From the NCBI RefSeq assembly GCF_003265705.1, contig NW_020313285.1, forward strand, positions 16,394,302 through 16,458,301: DNA of 64,000 nt, in the 5' to 3' direction. The notes beneath the pieces are model-generated. The model was not told the DNA's origin. It did no database searches and worked only from the letters and a program-made list of their open reading frames with translations. Positions 48,440 through 60,114 of the stretch are shown in pieces. Source of the stretch: Callorhinus ursinus (lineage: Eukaryota; Chordata; Mammalia; Carnivora; Otariidae). The first letter of the stretch is position 1. Each line of letters opens with the position of its first letter. The position numbers and the translations under genes were made by a program.

Positions 48440-49065
48440 GGAGAAGACCTTGAAGAAGACGAGAGACCCGGGGTCCACCCACAGGACCAAGCCCCCGAAG
48501 GGATTCTGCCTGTCCCCAGCTCCTGTGTCAGGCACTCCTCCTGGTGACGTGTGTGTGTGGGTGATGGGTTGATGAGAAGTGGACCAATCAAAGACTGAGG
48601 TGGGGGGTGGCATATTGGGGCCAACTCTTGGTTTGCCCAAACCTTTTCATTCAACAGGGGCCAAAAACAGTGGACAGCTCATTTACCTAGGCAGATGTGT
48701 GAGGGAATGAAGGCTGGGATGCAGCAAAAATCTCAGCCTGAGTTAGGAGGAGGCCCTGGCGGCCGAGCAGGTTCCCACGCCTGCTCTGTGAACCTCTGGT
48801 CATGAATGAGGGGAAACACGGTCTGAGAATCTCATCAGGGAGCTAGCCCGGAGTGGGAGGTGCCCAGCCTCCGCCCAGGCTGTGTGGGGATATTCCCTAT
48901 GGCACTCTGTCCAGGCTGGCCGCCCAGCGGTGCCGAAAGCACCAGCACACGCAGAGAACTACACACCGGACATAGAAAATAAGGAACAAGCCACTGTTCT
49001 GGCCTCCGTCGGCCACCAGCCAGAGCTCAGCTAAAACCAAACAGAAACCTTCCTGCATCTGCTAC
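48440..49065. other. Flank between CpG island and L2
   Basis: No gene recognised; it would contain distal promoter elements of P4HA2. Confidence 0.5.
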
Positions 49066-49069
49066 ATCC

Positions 49070-50530
49070 TGTTACGCCACTGGAGCCTCCCTCTGTCTGC
49101 CCAGACTTCCCCGACCTCTCCCCCGTCTCAGGAGCTTGCCCTGTGGATCATCCTTTCTCTCTGCTGAAGGTTCAACCTCCCCTTCTCAACTGGCTCCTTC
49201 CCTTGACCTCTAAATACGTTTAGGCCTCTAGTGTGGAAACAAAACCCTCATTTGACTCCAGCAGCTACTGCAATGTCTCTCTCCTTTTCGACCCCAGCAA
49301 AATCCCCGTAAAGAACAGTCTGTCGGCCCTTGTCCTCATTTCTCCCACCCTGCAGGCTCCGACACCGGGCTCTCTGGTGTCCTCACAACACCAAACCAGG
49401 TCTCAGTTAACTCTCCGTAACTTCCAAGTCTCAAAATTCAATAACCTCTCTTCAGTTCTCCTCTGCGGAAGCCCCCAGCAGCATTTGACTCCCCAGCAGT
49501 GTCTGACCCCTGCCTCCCTGGAACACTCATTTTTCGTGGTTTCCATGGCCCTCTCTTCCCACCACTTGCCCCAGCTTCTTCCCTCCCAGTACATCCTCCC
49601 CTCCCCCTCTCCTCCTTACTCAGTAAAGTTTGGGGGTTCCTCAAAGCTCAGGCCTAAGCACCCTACTTGCCTCCTCTCTGATTTCTTCCTTTACACAGAT
49701 GGCTCACGTATTTCTCTACACTTGCCCTAACTCCCAAGCTGCAGACTCCTATGACTGCCTGCTGAGTCCACATCTCAACGGAGTGTCCACAGGCACTTCA
49801 TCCACAACATGCCCACCACTGAATTCATGGCCTCTCCCGTTCTCCTCTCCACACAGCCAACATTCCCACTCCCTGCATCAGTGAAGGAGCCACCCTCCAT
49901 CAGGTACCTAACCAGAAGCCTGGGAATCACGCCCAGCATCTCCCTCTGCCTTGCCCCCAGACCCTGTCTTTCCAGATCCCGTGTGCATTCACTTTTACCA
50001 CCTAAATCTCTCTCCAATCCATGCACACTGCAGCTATGGTCGTCTCCTTAAAGTTCAGGTCTGAACCCATCACTCCCAGCTTAGTAAACTGCACTGTTCT
50101 TAGTTAAAGTCCTAAAGGTGGTCTGTAAGGCCCCACATGGCTTGGGCCCTGCTCACTTCTCTAGTTACGCTTGACCTTCTTCCCATCCCTCTAACGGACC
50201 ATTTTCCCTACCCACCACACTCCCAGGCCTTTGTACATGCTTTTCTTTTTGTGTAGAAAATCTTCCCTCCTCTCCAATCAAATCCTTCCCTTACCCTTAG
50301 AGGGATTTTTCTCATGTCCCTGGCCAGGTCAAAACCTGCTTTAACAGCCTCCCATGGCCTATGTGCTTTGTAACACTTGCCACAGTCGATATAGTTGATT
50401 GATTGTTTGACTACTGTCTGCCTCCTCCACCAGCCTGGGACCCCCAGGAGTACATTAACTGTATTTCTGCCCATGATCATATCCTCGGCTCCAATCACAG
50501 AACTGGGCTCAATAAATACTTGCTGACTAC
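49070..50530 (+). mobile_element. L2 LINE, about 1.4 kb
   Basis: Consensus-like phrases in order: ACTGCAATGTCTCTCTCC, GGAATCACGCCCAGCATCTC, GGTGGTCTGTAAGGCCCCAC, CAGGCCTTTGTACATGC, AATCTTCCCTCCTCTCC, CAATAAATACTTGCTGAC at the 3' end. It lies about 1 kb upstream of the P4HA2 CpG island. Confidence 0.8.
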
Positions 50531-50639
50531 ATGAAGGGATGTGTGTCTCTTTAACGCCTTGCTCCACCACACACCAGTAGCCAAAGACCTGGCTAAGTCC
50601 TCCACAGGCCCTCAGAGTCCTGCAGCCCACTCATTCCTT

Positions 50640-50845
50640 AGTGCCTGAATCTTATCTTCTGTCTCTTATAAGGATGCTTGCCATCGAATTTAGGGCCACC
50701 TCGGTAATCAAGATGATCTCGTCTCATGATCTATAACTTAATTACATCTGTAAAGTCTTTCTTTCCAAGTAAGTTCACACGCACAGGGGCCAGGTATTAG
50801 GACATGGTCACATCTTTTTAGGGGCCACCATTCAACCCTCTACCC
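50640..50845 (-). mobile_element. MLT1 LTR fragment
   Basis: Reverse-complement MLT1 text: CTCTTATAAGGATGCTTGCC, TTAGGGCCACC, TAACTTAATTACATCTGTAA, GTATTAGGACATGGTCACAT, GGGCCACCATTCAACC. Confidence 0.65.
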
Positions 50846-50849
50846 CTGA

Positions 50850-52630
50850 TATTCCAACATGCCCTCCAGGGACTACTGGGCCTGGGTGAAATCCATGACT
50901 CTCAGGTCTGAATCTCTAGCCCACACCCACTCTAGACCCACATAGCCTTTTATTTGCAGCCTCTTGATCAGTGAATTAATTATCTCCCCACACCCTACCC
51001 ACACCCCGGCGCTCTTTCTACTCCAGTATTTTCTGTATCCCAGTCATTTCTATCTTTTTCCCCACCACATTCCCCCATTATAGATGTCATCTGGTAGACT
51101 AGACTTATCTGCCCACCACCGCTATCCCAAGGGAAGGACCTGGTGTCTCTCCAGGAAGGATGTCAAAAATACTTGGATACCCCCTACTCAGTGGACAGGG
51201 AACTGGATGAGGTATGTGGGTGTAGTACTTGCCTCTAAACAGAGGCCTCCTCAGACTGCCCCTGATTTCCCTGGCTTAGCTGTGATCTCTGGGGAAGGGG
51301 AGGGGGGCGGGCTGGACTGCTTGGCACTGAGGCCTCCCTGGCTGCTAATGACTCTTGCAGACCCTGGCAACCACAGCAGCGGTGGTGGCCTGGCCGGGAT
51401 TTATGAGCACCTGGTCCCACCATGAAATTCCCCAGAGCAGGGCCCCCAGGGCCAACCGATGCTGCACAGAAGGCCTTGTATATGTTGACGCACATCTGTA
51501 CATTGCGGCACACTCAGCATACAGCTGTCCACTGGACTCCGGGACCACCACCCTCCCCACTCCAGTTTCTTCCCTTTGGGGACTGAGGAAAGCCTGGGTG
51601 TCCCAACTGACTAGGTACTTTGACTCCAGGCCAGCAACAGAGGGTAGGAGGTGCAGTTTAAGTGGGGCCACCTAGTGGTGGCCCTACTGCTTCAGAAGCA
51701 GGGCGTCCCAGGTCCTCCGGTCCAGGACCAGCTTGGTGCATGACCCCCGAGACAGGAGAGAGAAAGTGGCAGAATCCCCAGGACTCTGTGGGGCCAGCCC
51801 TGGACAGAGCCAAGTAGGTCCCCAGAAAGTGCTCCCCAAATCCCTGAGCCCATGTGGTGCATACAAAAAGTAAGACAGGCCCCATGGGAAGTCCCTTCCC
51901 AGCTGCCTCCCCCATGGACCTCTGCAGCCCAGAACAGCAGAGCCACCACAAGCTGGGCTGTCATTACAGGGTGGAGAGAGGAGTCCCAGGGCCTTCGGAG
52001 CTGTAATTACCCAGCAGGTCCAGGGCAAGCCCTTGTGATAAAGATAGCAGGCTTAGACTTTGGCTTCCCTCCTCACTGCGCACGCCTCCCTTCCATCTTT
52101 GGCAAGAAGCTTCAGCTGGCGCAAATGCCCAGAGGGCTGGGAGTTAGCTAGGTATGGTGCTTACAAATCCCGATTTTTGATATATGCAGATAAATCACAC
52201 TTTTAAAAGTCATTATTATTGTAATTCCTCCTCCCCGAACCTTGAGCCCAAATTGAGATTGGGTGGGGATTATGGATGAGCGAGGGTTGGGATAGCTATT
52301 GGACAACTGACTTAGCTACTTTCTTAAAAGGCTGAGAGTGCAGTCGTTTTACTGTTTTCTTTAGGCCTTGTCAAAATGTCAGGGAGCCAGTAGAGAAGGT
52401 AGGGGAGAAATGAGAGGGAAGGCTGCAGAGGTCCCAGGGGCAGATGACCTGGGAAGAGCATTGGGGGTTTAGGAAAAGGGCCCTGAGGAGAAAGGAGGGA
52501 GAAAAGCAGAGCCTGGAGGTGATCGGCAGGGAGCTGGTACAGAGTCTAGACGACAGCTGATGGTGACCCAGACTGAGAAATGGCAATGCATACAGGGAGA
52601 AGTGGGCAGACTTGAGAATTATAAAGAGCT
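50850..52630. other. Upstream intergenic stretch
   Basis: Several open frames of about 90-115 codons overlap on both strands (51,235-52,151), typical of moderately GC-rich non-coding DNA. No exon, domain or repeat recognised. Confidence 0.45.
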
Positions 52631-52651
52631 AAAATAGGAAGGGCTGTGTTC

Positions 52652-52854
52652 AGGGCGCCTGGGTGGCTCAGTTGGTTGGGCAACTGCCCTCGCCTCAGGT
52701 CATGATCCTGGAGTCCCGGGATCGAGTCCCGCATCGGGCTCCCTGCTCAGCAGGGAGTCTGCTTCTCCCTCTGACCTTCCCCCCTCTCATGTACTCTCTC
52801 TCTCTCATTCTCTCTCTCAAATAAATAAATTAAAAATCTTAAAAAAAAAAAAAA
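52652..52854 (+). mobile_element. CAN-SINE
   Basis: Perfect 16-bp TSD AGGAAGGGCTGTGTTC at 52,636-52,651 and 52,855-52,870. Confidence 0.93.
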
Positions 52855-52902
52855 AGGAAGGGCTGTGTTCGTTCACTCATTTGTTTATTCAACAAACATT
52901 TA

Positions 52903-53103
52903 AGGGTGCCTGGGTGGCTCAGTCGGTTGAGCGTCTGATTCTTGATTTCGTGGGATTGAGCCCCACGTCGGGCTCCATGCTCAGTGCAGGCTACTTCAGA
53001 TTCTCTCTCCCTCTCCTGCTCTCTCCTTCTCTCTCTCTCTCTCTCTCAAATAAGTGAATAAGTAAAATCCTAAACTAAACAAAACAAAACAAAACAAAAC
53101 ACC
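52903..53103 (+). mobile_element. CAN-SINE with (AAAAC)n tail
   Basis: TSD CAAACATTTA at 52,893-52,902 and 53,104-53,113; CT-microsatellite in the middle and (AAAAC)n tail. Confidence 0.9.
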
Positions 53104-53467
53104 CAAACATTTATTAAATGTTCTGCTCCCTATTCTGAGCTCCTTTTTGGGGATGAGGACCTACGTCTTGTCCAGAATGAGGGTTTTTCACCCATGGCTC
53201 CACCTCTGCCCTGCTCCCAGAGCAGGTCCTGCTAAAGGGAATCAGTGGTGGCCCCCAGACAGCACAAGAATGGGGAGCGAGTTGGCTACCCACAGAGAAC
53301 ACACCAGCAGCCTTCGAGCTTTCAGACTGACAAGGAATCGTAATCACAATGTCTGGTTTCCTTAATCACCAGACTCCTTCCACCAGAAGGTAACCACCCA
53401 TTTAATGGTGGTTTCAACACTAGCTCACTAATGTTACCCTTCCTCTCCCTGTGCTTCATGTCCCCTC

Positions 53468-53470
53468 CAA

Positions 53471-53502
<32 letters not shown>

Positions 53503-53985
53503 ACCACTGCATGGTACTCAAATTTTATTGAATTACAAAGACAGAACAGAAACAAATAAAATTAATGGTTTGGATAAACAAATTAATAAACATCTATGAA
53601 ATATTTGTTACACTAACGAGGAACAAAGGCAGCTGGTGATAAAACACTATTCTAATACACTGATACACTCAGAAACCCTTTAAAGATTCTGAAGTGTTGA
53701 GTTCTTCTTGCTATAGTGATACATGTTTGTAAGGAACCTTCAGTGCCTTTTTGGATAGATGTGATGGGTGTCAGTCTCTCCATCTGTGAGTCTGCCCAGC
53801 CCAGACGAATTTGTTCAAATTCCGTACCTTGTAAATGGGGGCACTCCATTCGCATCATAGACACTATAGACTTACATATTCATTACAACAACTTTCCAGT
53901 AGATCAAACATAAAGTGAGGTGAAAAGCGGGTATCCTTTGCTAATTTATACAAAATCACCATATGCTTTTGTAGATCTACCTCCA
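53468..53985 (-). pseudogene. 5'-truncated processed retrocopy of an unidentified mRNA
   Basis: On the minus strand an mRNA-like 3' end is seen: a coding-looking stretch (containing LQKHMVILYKLAKD near 53,975-53,930), then AATAAAATTTGAGTACC near 53,524-53,508, then an A-run and a (GAAAA)n tail at 53,502-53,471. AATAAA followed about 20 nt later by poly-A is the mark of a retroposed mRNA. I cannot name the parent. Frames are broken. Confidence 0.5.
53471..53502. repeat. (TTTTC)n and T-run
   Basis: Four TTTTC units and a T13-type run; best read as the poly-A-derived tail of the minus-strand retrocopy beside it. Confidence 0.8.
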
Positions 53986-53989
53986 AAGA

Positions 53990-56620
53990 AGCCTGAGTCA
54001 CCCCTGTGACAGAGGCCTGCTTACACCTGCCTCAAAGACTCCAGACTCTCCTGTGGGCTCTCTCCTGCCCTCCACTCTCCTGCCTGTATCAGGTCTGGTT
54101 GTGACTCTGACTCTCCCCCCGTCCCTTGAATAGACACTATCATCCAAACTTGCTGGTGAGCCCTGTCCTCTGCCTCTGTGGGACACTGCCTGGGAATCCA
54201 ACCTACCTACCACAGAAAGGCCAGAGCACTCATTCCTCTAGAGGGCCTGACTACCCGACACCACATCAAACATATTCTAACGCACCCATATCCCACAGAA
54301 GTACATTTTATCCTTATCCAGCAAGAACATGGCTGAGCCACAATGGACTAGTTTCCATGACATAATGCTACATTTGCTAGCATTTAGTATTTATACTTTC
54401 TTTTTATAGTTTTCCACATTTTTTTTCCTGTCCCCAGCATTTGTGTGAACCTATGAGAAGCCGATGATCCTTGTGCCTCTGGCACCTGAAAGACATAACA
54501 ACTTGGCCACAGCTTTTGGTGGAAGGGTCCTTTACCACTAGACACACAGGCACACGCACACAGGAATGTGCATGAATGCACACGCTTGTGGAACTTGGCC
54601 TCCCGCACGAGGAGGAAGAAGCCCTCTGCTCTGTACTCTGGCTCTACCCTTAACCTTGACTCTCACTCAGAACCTGATGTTGACTTTGAACCAGAATCTG
54701 ACCTTATCCTTGATCCTGAGCCAGCCAGATAAGGCTTGGAATCAGGAAGATGTCTACCTCCATCATCTGCAGGAACCAGAGCCCAAAGGGGAGCAGGCAT
54801 GCCTAGAACAAGGATTCTGCCTGGCTGGAGAGTAAGCAATCCAGTGGGTGAAGGCAGAGAAGATGGCTTTCCCACAATGGCTGGGCCATTAGATACTGTG
54901 GGGTTTCAGCAGTCCTAGAAGCAAGCCGTGCTCTCCCACCCCAACAGCTCCAGGCCAGGCTGTTCCCTACCCTCAACAAGACTTGAGATTTTCTCTTGTT
55001 CCATCCCAGGACACCTGCAGTTATCTGTGTCCCCAGGCAAAGACACATGGGGCGTCAGAACCCTTTGGGGGAATTCCGGTCCTGCCCAGAGAGCTGCAGC
55101 TGCAGAAATGAGGACGGCCAGTAGAGGGTGCCTGGAGCCCACCATAGGACACCCAGTTAAAGGAGCAGTCCCTGTCTCCTTCGAAAAGTCCCTCGGGGCC
55201 TGATCCAGTGCTATATCTCTCCCACTTGACAACGTTTAGCCAGAACCCTTGCTTAGAGCTGACTAAGCATGAGCAGGTGGGGCAGATAGAGCTATTTTCA
55301 TAGACAATGACCAATGCTGCGACCTCTAGTGGTGGGGAAGGCGGGGAGGATGTGGGGAGGGTCCCAAAGCCCTTACTCAGCCATGGTGGACCAGGGCCTT
55401 TCACAGCCAGTTAAGCTAACTTAGAGCTTTACAGGAGGCTCAGGGCATAGAAGCCAGTAGGCCTAATGAAAAAACAAAGGCTTATAGTGCAGTGAGGTTA
55501 GAGAAACAGATAGGGGAGACAACCGACAGCATTCTGGACATATCTAGAATATTCTGGCTCCTGTTGAAACGAGCCCCTGGAGGAGAGGGACCAGAGGAGC
55601 AGGAACAGGCAGTCCTTATGTGGGTTCTTCTAATGCTCTAAGCTGCTTCTGTGATTGAACAGTTAACATATGGAGCACTTTCCCTGTACCAAGTGTAACT
55701 AACACTTGCCGGACTTGGACAACCTCTGCTAGTCTCTTCAAATCTCTCCTCTTCTCCCACCTTTGCCCCTGCTCTGTGCCCCTGGATGCTGACCTGTGTG
55801 GATGACATCAACAGGTTCTCCTGCTTTGTGACTTCTAACTGGGTCCAACCAATGGGGAATACCAAGGAAATATCAGTCAGGGGGAGGAAATGGATTTTGA
55901 GGAAGTTGCCTACAGCCTATACTTGTGGGCCTGGCTCAGTGATCTGTGTAGCCTCAGGATCGTCTTTGGGCTGCCCTGGCCATGCTAAGGAATGACTAGG
56001 CCCATCTGTTCTAGAAGGGCTTCCACACAAGGTCACTCAGCCTGAGGTCTCAGAAGCCCACTACACCCTCACTCACCCATAAATTCAGAGAAATTTGTTC
56101 ACTGGGCTCCTTCTCTGATATTCCCTCCTTTCCACAATCTTCTGCCCCTAAGTTCTAGCCTCTTCTGCATTCCCAAACTCCAAACCCACCCCCCACCCTG
56201 TCCCTGTCCGGTAAGACTGATGCTTTCTGCTTGGTCTCTCCCCCACCCCCCATCCTCCACCATGCAACAATGTAGGAAATGCCCCCAGGGAAAAAACCAG
56301 GGTAAATGTGGAACTCAACACACATTATTCCCTTATCTCAAGGACCATAATCCTTCAATTCTTACCTGTATTGGTTGTTCTCCAATGCAACGACAAATGG
56401 TTGTTTTATATATTTTGTTCAATTGTTACAGTTGTTTTTGGCAGGAGGATTAGTCTGATATAACATACCATTATGGCCAGAAATGTTTTATTCAGTACAA
56501 TTCTGATGCCAGATTAGAAAGAACTGGAGATGGGTAGCTCCTACTGGCCCAGCTGCCTTCTGCTAAATTAGATTCCTAGACATGTGTGGCATCAGATCCA
56601 CATCCTGAATTAGGGCTCCC
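53990..56620. other. Upstream intergenic stretch
   Basis: No gene recognised. A degenerate short-unit repeat (CTTGAC/CCTGAT-like) lies near 54,645-54,725. Confidence 0.45.
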
Positions 56621-56622
56621 TA

Positions 56623-56675
56623 CTCCCCTCCCCTCCCCTCCCCTGCCCTCCCCTCCCCTCCCCTCTCCTTCTTTC
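56623..56675. repeat. (CCCCT)n microsatellite
   Basis: Ten or so units of CCCCT with one CCCTG variant; the minus strand has runs of four G repeated, suited to a G-quadruplex. Confidence 0.9.
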
Positions 56676-57146
56676 CTTTCACTCTTAATGGCCTTTCTTC
56701 TTTTAAAACTTTTATTGGATTCCAAACATGACTGAGTAATTGGTAATAAACTTACTTCCCTACTGTAAACAACTATAAAACTAGATAAAACATTTATAGC
56801 AACTGATTACAGGCATTGGACATCAAATAGCTTTGATCCTTGAGAAGGAAAACAAAAGGTGAATTCCACATTCACTGAAGTTTTTGCCTGGGGCACTTTC
56901 CAAGCTATGGCAGAGGAAAGTGGAACCCATATGGTGCAATGGTCTCGCTGGGTGAAGGAAACAGATATCAGAGATAAAAGATGAAGAGCTGGATGAATTT
57001 GAGGGGCAGGGCATCGAAGAGGAGGGAACCACGTGGAGAAGGGGCTCTAGAAATATGCGTAGAGGTTGTCTTGAGATTTCACCTAAGTTGCATGCATCAG
57101 GGAAAGGCTCTCTGAGGACTGGTGGGTTAAAAATTCTGGGTCTGTG

Positions 57147-57256
57147 GGGTGCCTGGCTGTCAGTGCAGCATGTGACTCTTGCTCTTGGGGTCGTGAGTTC
57201 CAGCTCGATGTTGGATGTGGAGCCTACTTAAAAACGAAACAAAACAAAACCAACTC
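57147..57256 (+). mobile_element. Short older-type CAN-SINE
   Basis: GGGTGCCTGGCTGTCAGTG head, no CT-rich middle, ends in ACAAAACAAAACC. TSD CTGGGTCTGTG at 57,136-57,146 and 57,257-57,267. Confidence 0.85.
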
Positions 57257-57340
57257 CTGGGTCTGTGAACTAAATGGGGATTCCAAGGTCACACAGGCCA
57301 GCCAGAGTGGAAAGACCTTGCCGAATACGATGAGCATTTA

Positions 57341-57522
57341 TTTTTTTTTAAGATTTTATTTATTTATTCATGAGAGACGGAGAGAGAGAGGGAGAGAGAA
57401 GCAGAGGGAGAAGCAGGCTCCCAAGGAGCAGGGAGCCCGATGCGGGACTCGATCCCAGGACCCTGGGATCATGTCCTGAGCCGAAGGCAGACGCTTAACC
57501 ATCTGAGCCACCCAGGCGCCCC
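57341..57522 (-). mobile_element. CAN-SINE
   Basis: Minus orientation; TSD ACGATGAGCATTTA at 57,327-57,340 and 57,523-57,536. Confidence 0.93.
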
Positions 57523-57549
57523 ACGATGAGCATTTAATTAAAATCATAG

Positions 57550-59340
57550 AAAGTCCATGGCGTAGGAATAGGAACTACGCTAGCCATTTTGTATGCACTA
57601 CTTTACATTCACCCTAACAAAGCCTAAAATCAAGCCTCAACAGGATCACATCGAGCCTCAAGTACATTTACTGCCTACCATAACAAACTCAGCACTCTGT
57701 AAAGGAGACAGCATAATCCAGACTCTCAACAATGTACCATCTACAATTCCCAACATACATTCAAATATTGCCAGGCACATGAAGAAGCAGGAAAATATAA
57801 TCCATAACCAGGAAAAAAAAATAATGCATAGAAACAGATCCAGAGATAATAGAGATATTGGAATTAGATAAAGACTTTAAAACAGCTATTGTACTATATC
57901 TAAGAATTTTAAATGGTAAGATGGATATAATAAATAAACAGATGAGTCATCTCAGCAGAAAAATGGAAACTAAAAAGGAACTTAATGGAAATTCTAAAAT
58001 TGGAAAATATCAAAATTAAAATTTTACTAGGTAGGCTTAAGAGGAAAGGGTACACTGAAGAAAACAAGCTCAGTGAACTTGACATCAAGGCAATAGAAAC
58101 AATCTAAATGGAAACATAGAAACATATACAATAGAAAGAAAAAGAAATGAAACAAAAACAAAAAAGAACAGAACCTCAGTGAAATGACATCTAATGTACA
58201 TAAAATTAGAGTCCCAGGAGAGGAGAAAGAGACCGAAGCAAAATTTAAAAAAAAAAAAAAAGTGGCTAAATTCTAAATTTGGTTGTAAAAATTAACTCAC
58301 CACCACTAGAAGTTTAGGATTCTGAAACCCCAAGTGGGATAAATGCAAAGGAAACCACGCCTAGGTGCATCATAGTCAAATATCTTAAAACCAAAGATAA
58401 CACCTTAAAAACACTGAAAAAACATATTACATTAAGAGGAACAATGATAAGGATTACTATTTACCTCTTGTCAGAAGTTAAGCAAGCCAGGGGCGCCTGG
58501 GTGGCTCAGTCGTTAAGCGTTTGCCTTCAGCTCAGGTCATAAACCCGGGGTCCTGGGATCAAGCCCCGCATCGGGCTCCCTGCTCAGCGGGGAGTCTGCT
58601 TCTCCCTCTCCCACTCCCCCTGCTTGTGTTCCCTCTCTCGCTGTGTCTCTCTCTCTGTCAAATAAATAAATAAAACCTTAAAAAAAAAAAAAAGAAGCTA
58701 AGCAAGCCAAAAAACATGGAAACAGAATATGTTAAATATTAAATATACTATGGGAAAAAAAAACCACCTAGAACTCTATATCCAGAGAAATTATCTTTTA
58801 AAAGGGGATGAGAAATAAAGATATTGCTGAGAGAATTCATTGCCACTGGACGTGCACCACCAGAAATGTGAAAGGAAAATTTTAAGGCTGAAAAGAAGTG
58901 ATACCTGACAGAAATTTGGCTCTAAAAAAAAGAACCAAGACGATCACTAAATGTAATAAGTAAATATAAAATGTTTTCTGGTTTCTTAAATTACTTAAGA
59001 CAACTGACTGTTTAAAGTGAAAACAATAACTATGTACTATGGAGTGGATGACATTTGTACAAGCAAATGTACAAGGACACTAACATAGAGAGGGGTAAAG
59101 GTAAGTATGTTATGGCAAGATTCTTACATTATATAAGAAGCAGTATTTATCCTTTATTCCTTGCCTTTATTTTCCATTTTATTATCATTTTTCTAGTTAC
59201 AACCATAATACAAATTTATTTATATAAAATTAAAACTAGATAATACATAACCTAGAAAATGTAAATGTCCCGAATGCTATTGTCAGCAATAACAACTATC
59301 AATAGTTTACACTGTATTTCTGATACTTTTTATCTCTATG
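57550..59340 (+). mobile_element. Long L1M/HAL1 relic
   Basis: Diagnostic stretches include AAACCACGCCTAGGTGCATC, ATCATAGTCAAATATCTTAA, ATATCCAGAGAAATTATC, GACGTGCACCACCAGAAATG-type text and AACTATGTACTATGGAGTGG. The order matches old L1M/HAL1 5' and ORF1 regions. A SINE interrupts it at 58,490-58,692. No open frame remains. Confidence 0.65.
58490..58692 (+). mobile_element. CAN-SINE
   Basis: 17-bp TSD around AGAAG(T/C)TAAGCAAGCCA at 58,473-58,489 and 58,693-58,709. Confidence 0.93.
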
Positions 59341-59372
59341 TAATAGAAAAACATATTTAAAATGTTTACCTT

Positions 59373-59571
59373 GGGGCGCCTGGGTGGCTCAGTCGGTTAA
59401 GTGTCTACCTTCAGCTCAGGTCATGATCCCGAGGTCCTGGGATCAGGCTCCTTGCTCAGCGGGGAGTCTTCTCCCTCTCCCCATCCCCCCACCCCGCCAC
59501 TTGTTCTCTCTCTTGCTCTCTCTTTCTCTGTCAAATGAATAAATAAAATCTTTTTTTAAAAAACAAAAAAG
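59373..59571 (+). mobile_element. CAN-SINE
   Basis: Perfect TSD TAAAATGTTTACCTT at 59,358-59,372 and 59,572-59,586. Confidence 0.93.
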
Positions 59572-59624
59572 TAAAATGTTTACCTTGATGAAAAAGATGT
59601 TCATTATAAGAATATTTCTCTATA

Positions 59625-59820
59625 GGGCGCCTGGGTGGCTCAGTCGTTGGGCGTCTGCCTTCGGCTCAGGTCATGATCCCAGGGTCCTGGGATCGAGCCC
59701 CACATCGGGCTCCCTGCTCTTTGGGAAGCCTGCTTCTCCCTCTCCTACTCCTCCTGCTTGTGTTCCCTCTCTCGCTGTGTCTCTGTCAAATAAATAAATA
59801 AAATCTTAAAAAAAAAAAAA
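59625..59820 (+). mobile_element. CAN-SINE
   Basis: Perfect 17-bp TSD AAGAATATTTCTCTATA at 59,608-59,624 and 59,821-59,837. Confidence 0.93.
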
Positions 59821-59914
59821 AAGAATATTTCTCTATATTTTCTACCAGACCTTGTGTCTAAGTATATAAATAGTTTACGAAAATATACATGTTGGGAAGA
59901 CGGTGAATCAATTT

Positions 59915-60098
59915 TTTTTAAAGATTTTATTTATTTATTTGAGAGAGAGAGAGTGAGCAAGCAAGAGAGAGTCAGGGGAGGGGCAGAGAAACAGACTCCC
60001 CGCGAGCAGAGAGCCCGAGGTGGGACTAGATCCCAGGACCCTGAGATCATGAACTGAGCCGAACCAGACGCTTAACCGACTAAGCCACCCAGAAGCCC
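59915..60098 (-). mobile_element. CAN-SINE
   Basis: Minus orientation; near-perfect TSD (A(C/T)GGTGAA(T/C)CAATTT) at 59,900-59,914 and 60,099-60,113. Confidence 0.9.
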
Positions 60099-60114
60099 AT
60101 GGTGAACCAATTTG

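Noticed and set aside
57590..57780. Possible mitochondrial insertion (Thr/Pro/Ile-rich frame at 57,593-57,871)
   Set aside because: No recognisable mitochondrial gene order or tRNA; the sequence runs into L1M/HAL1-type text, which explains it better.
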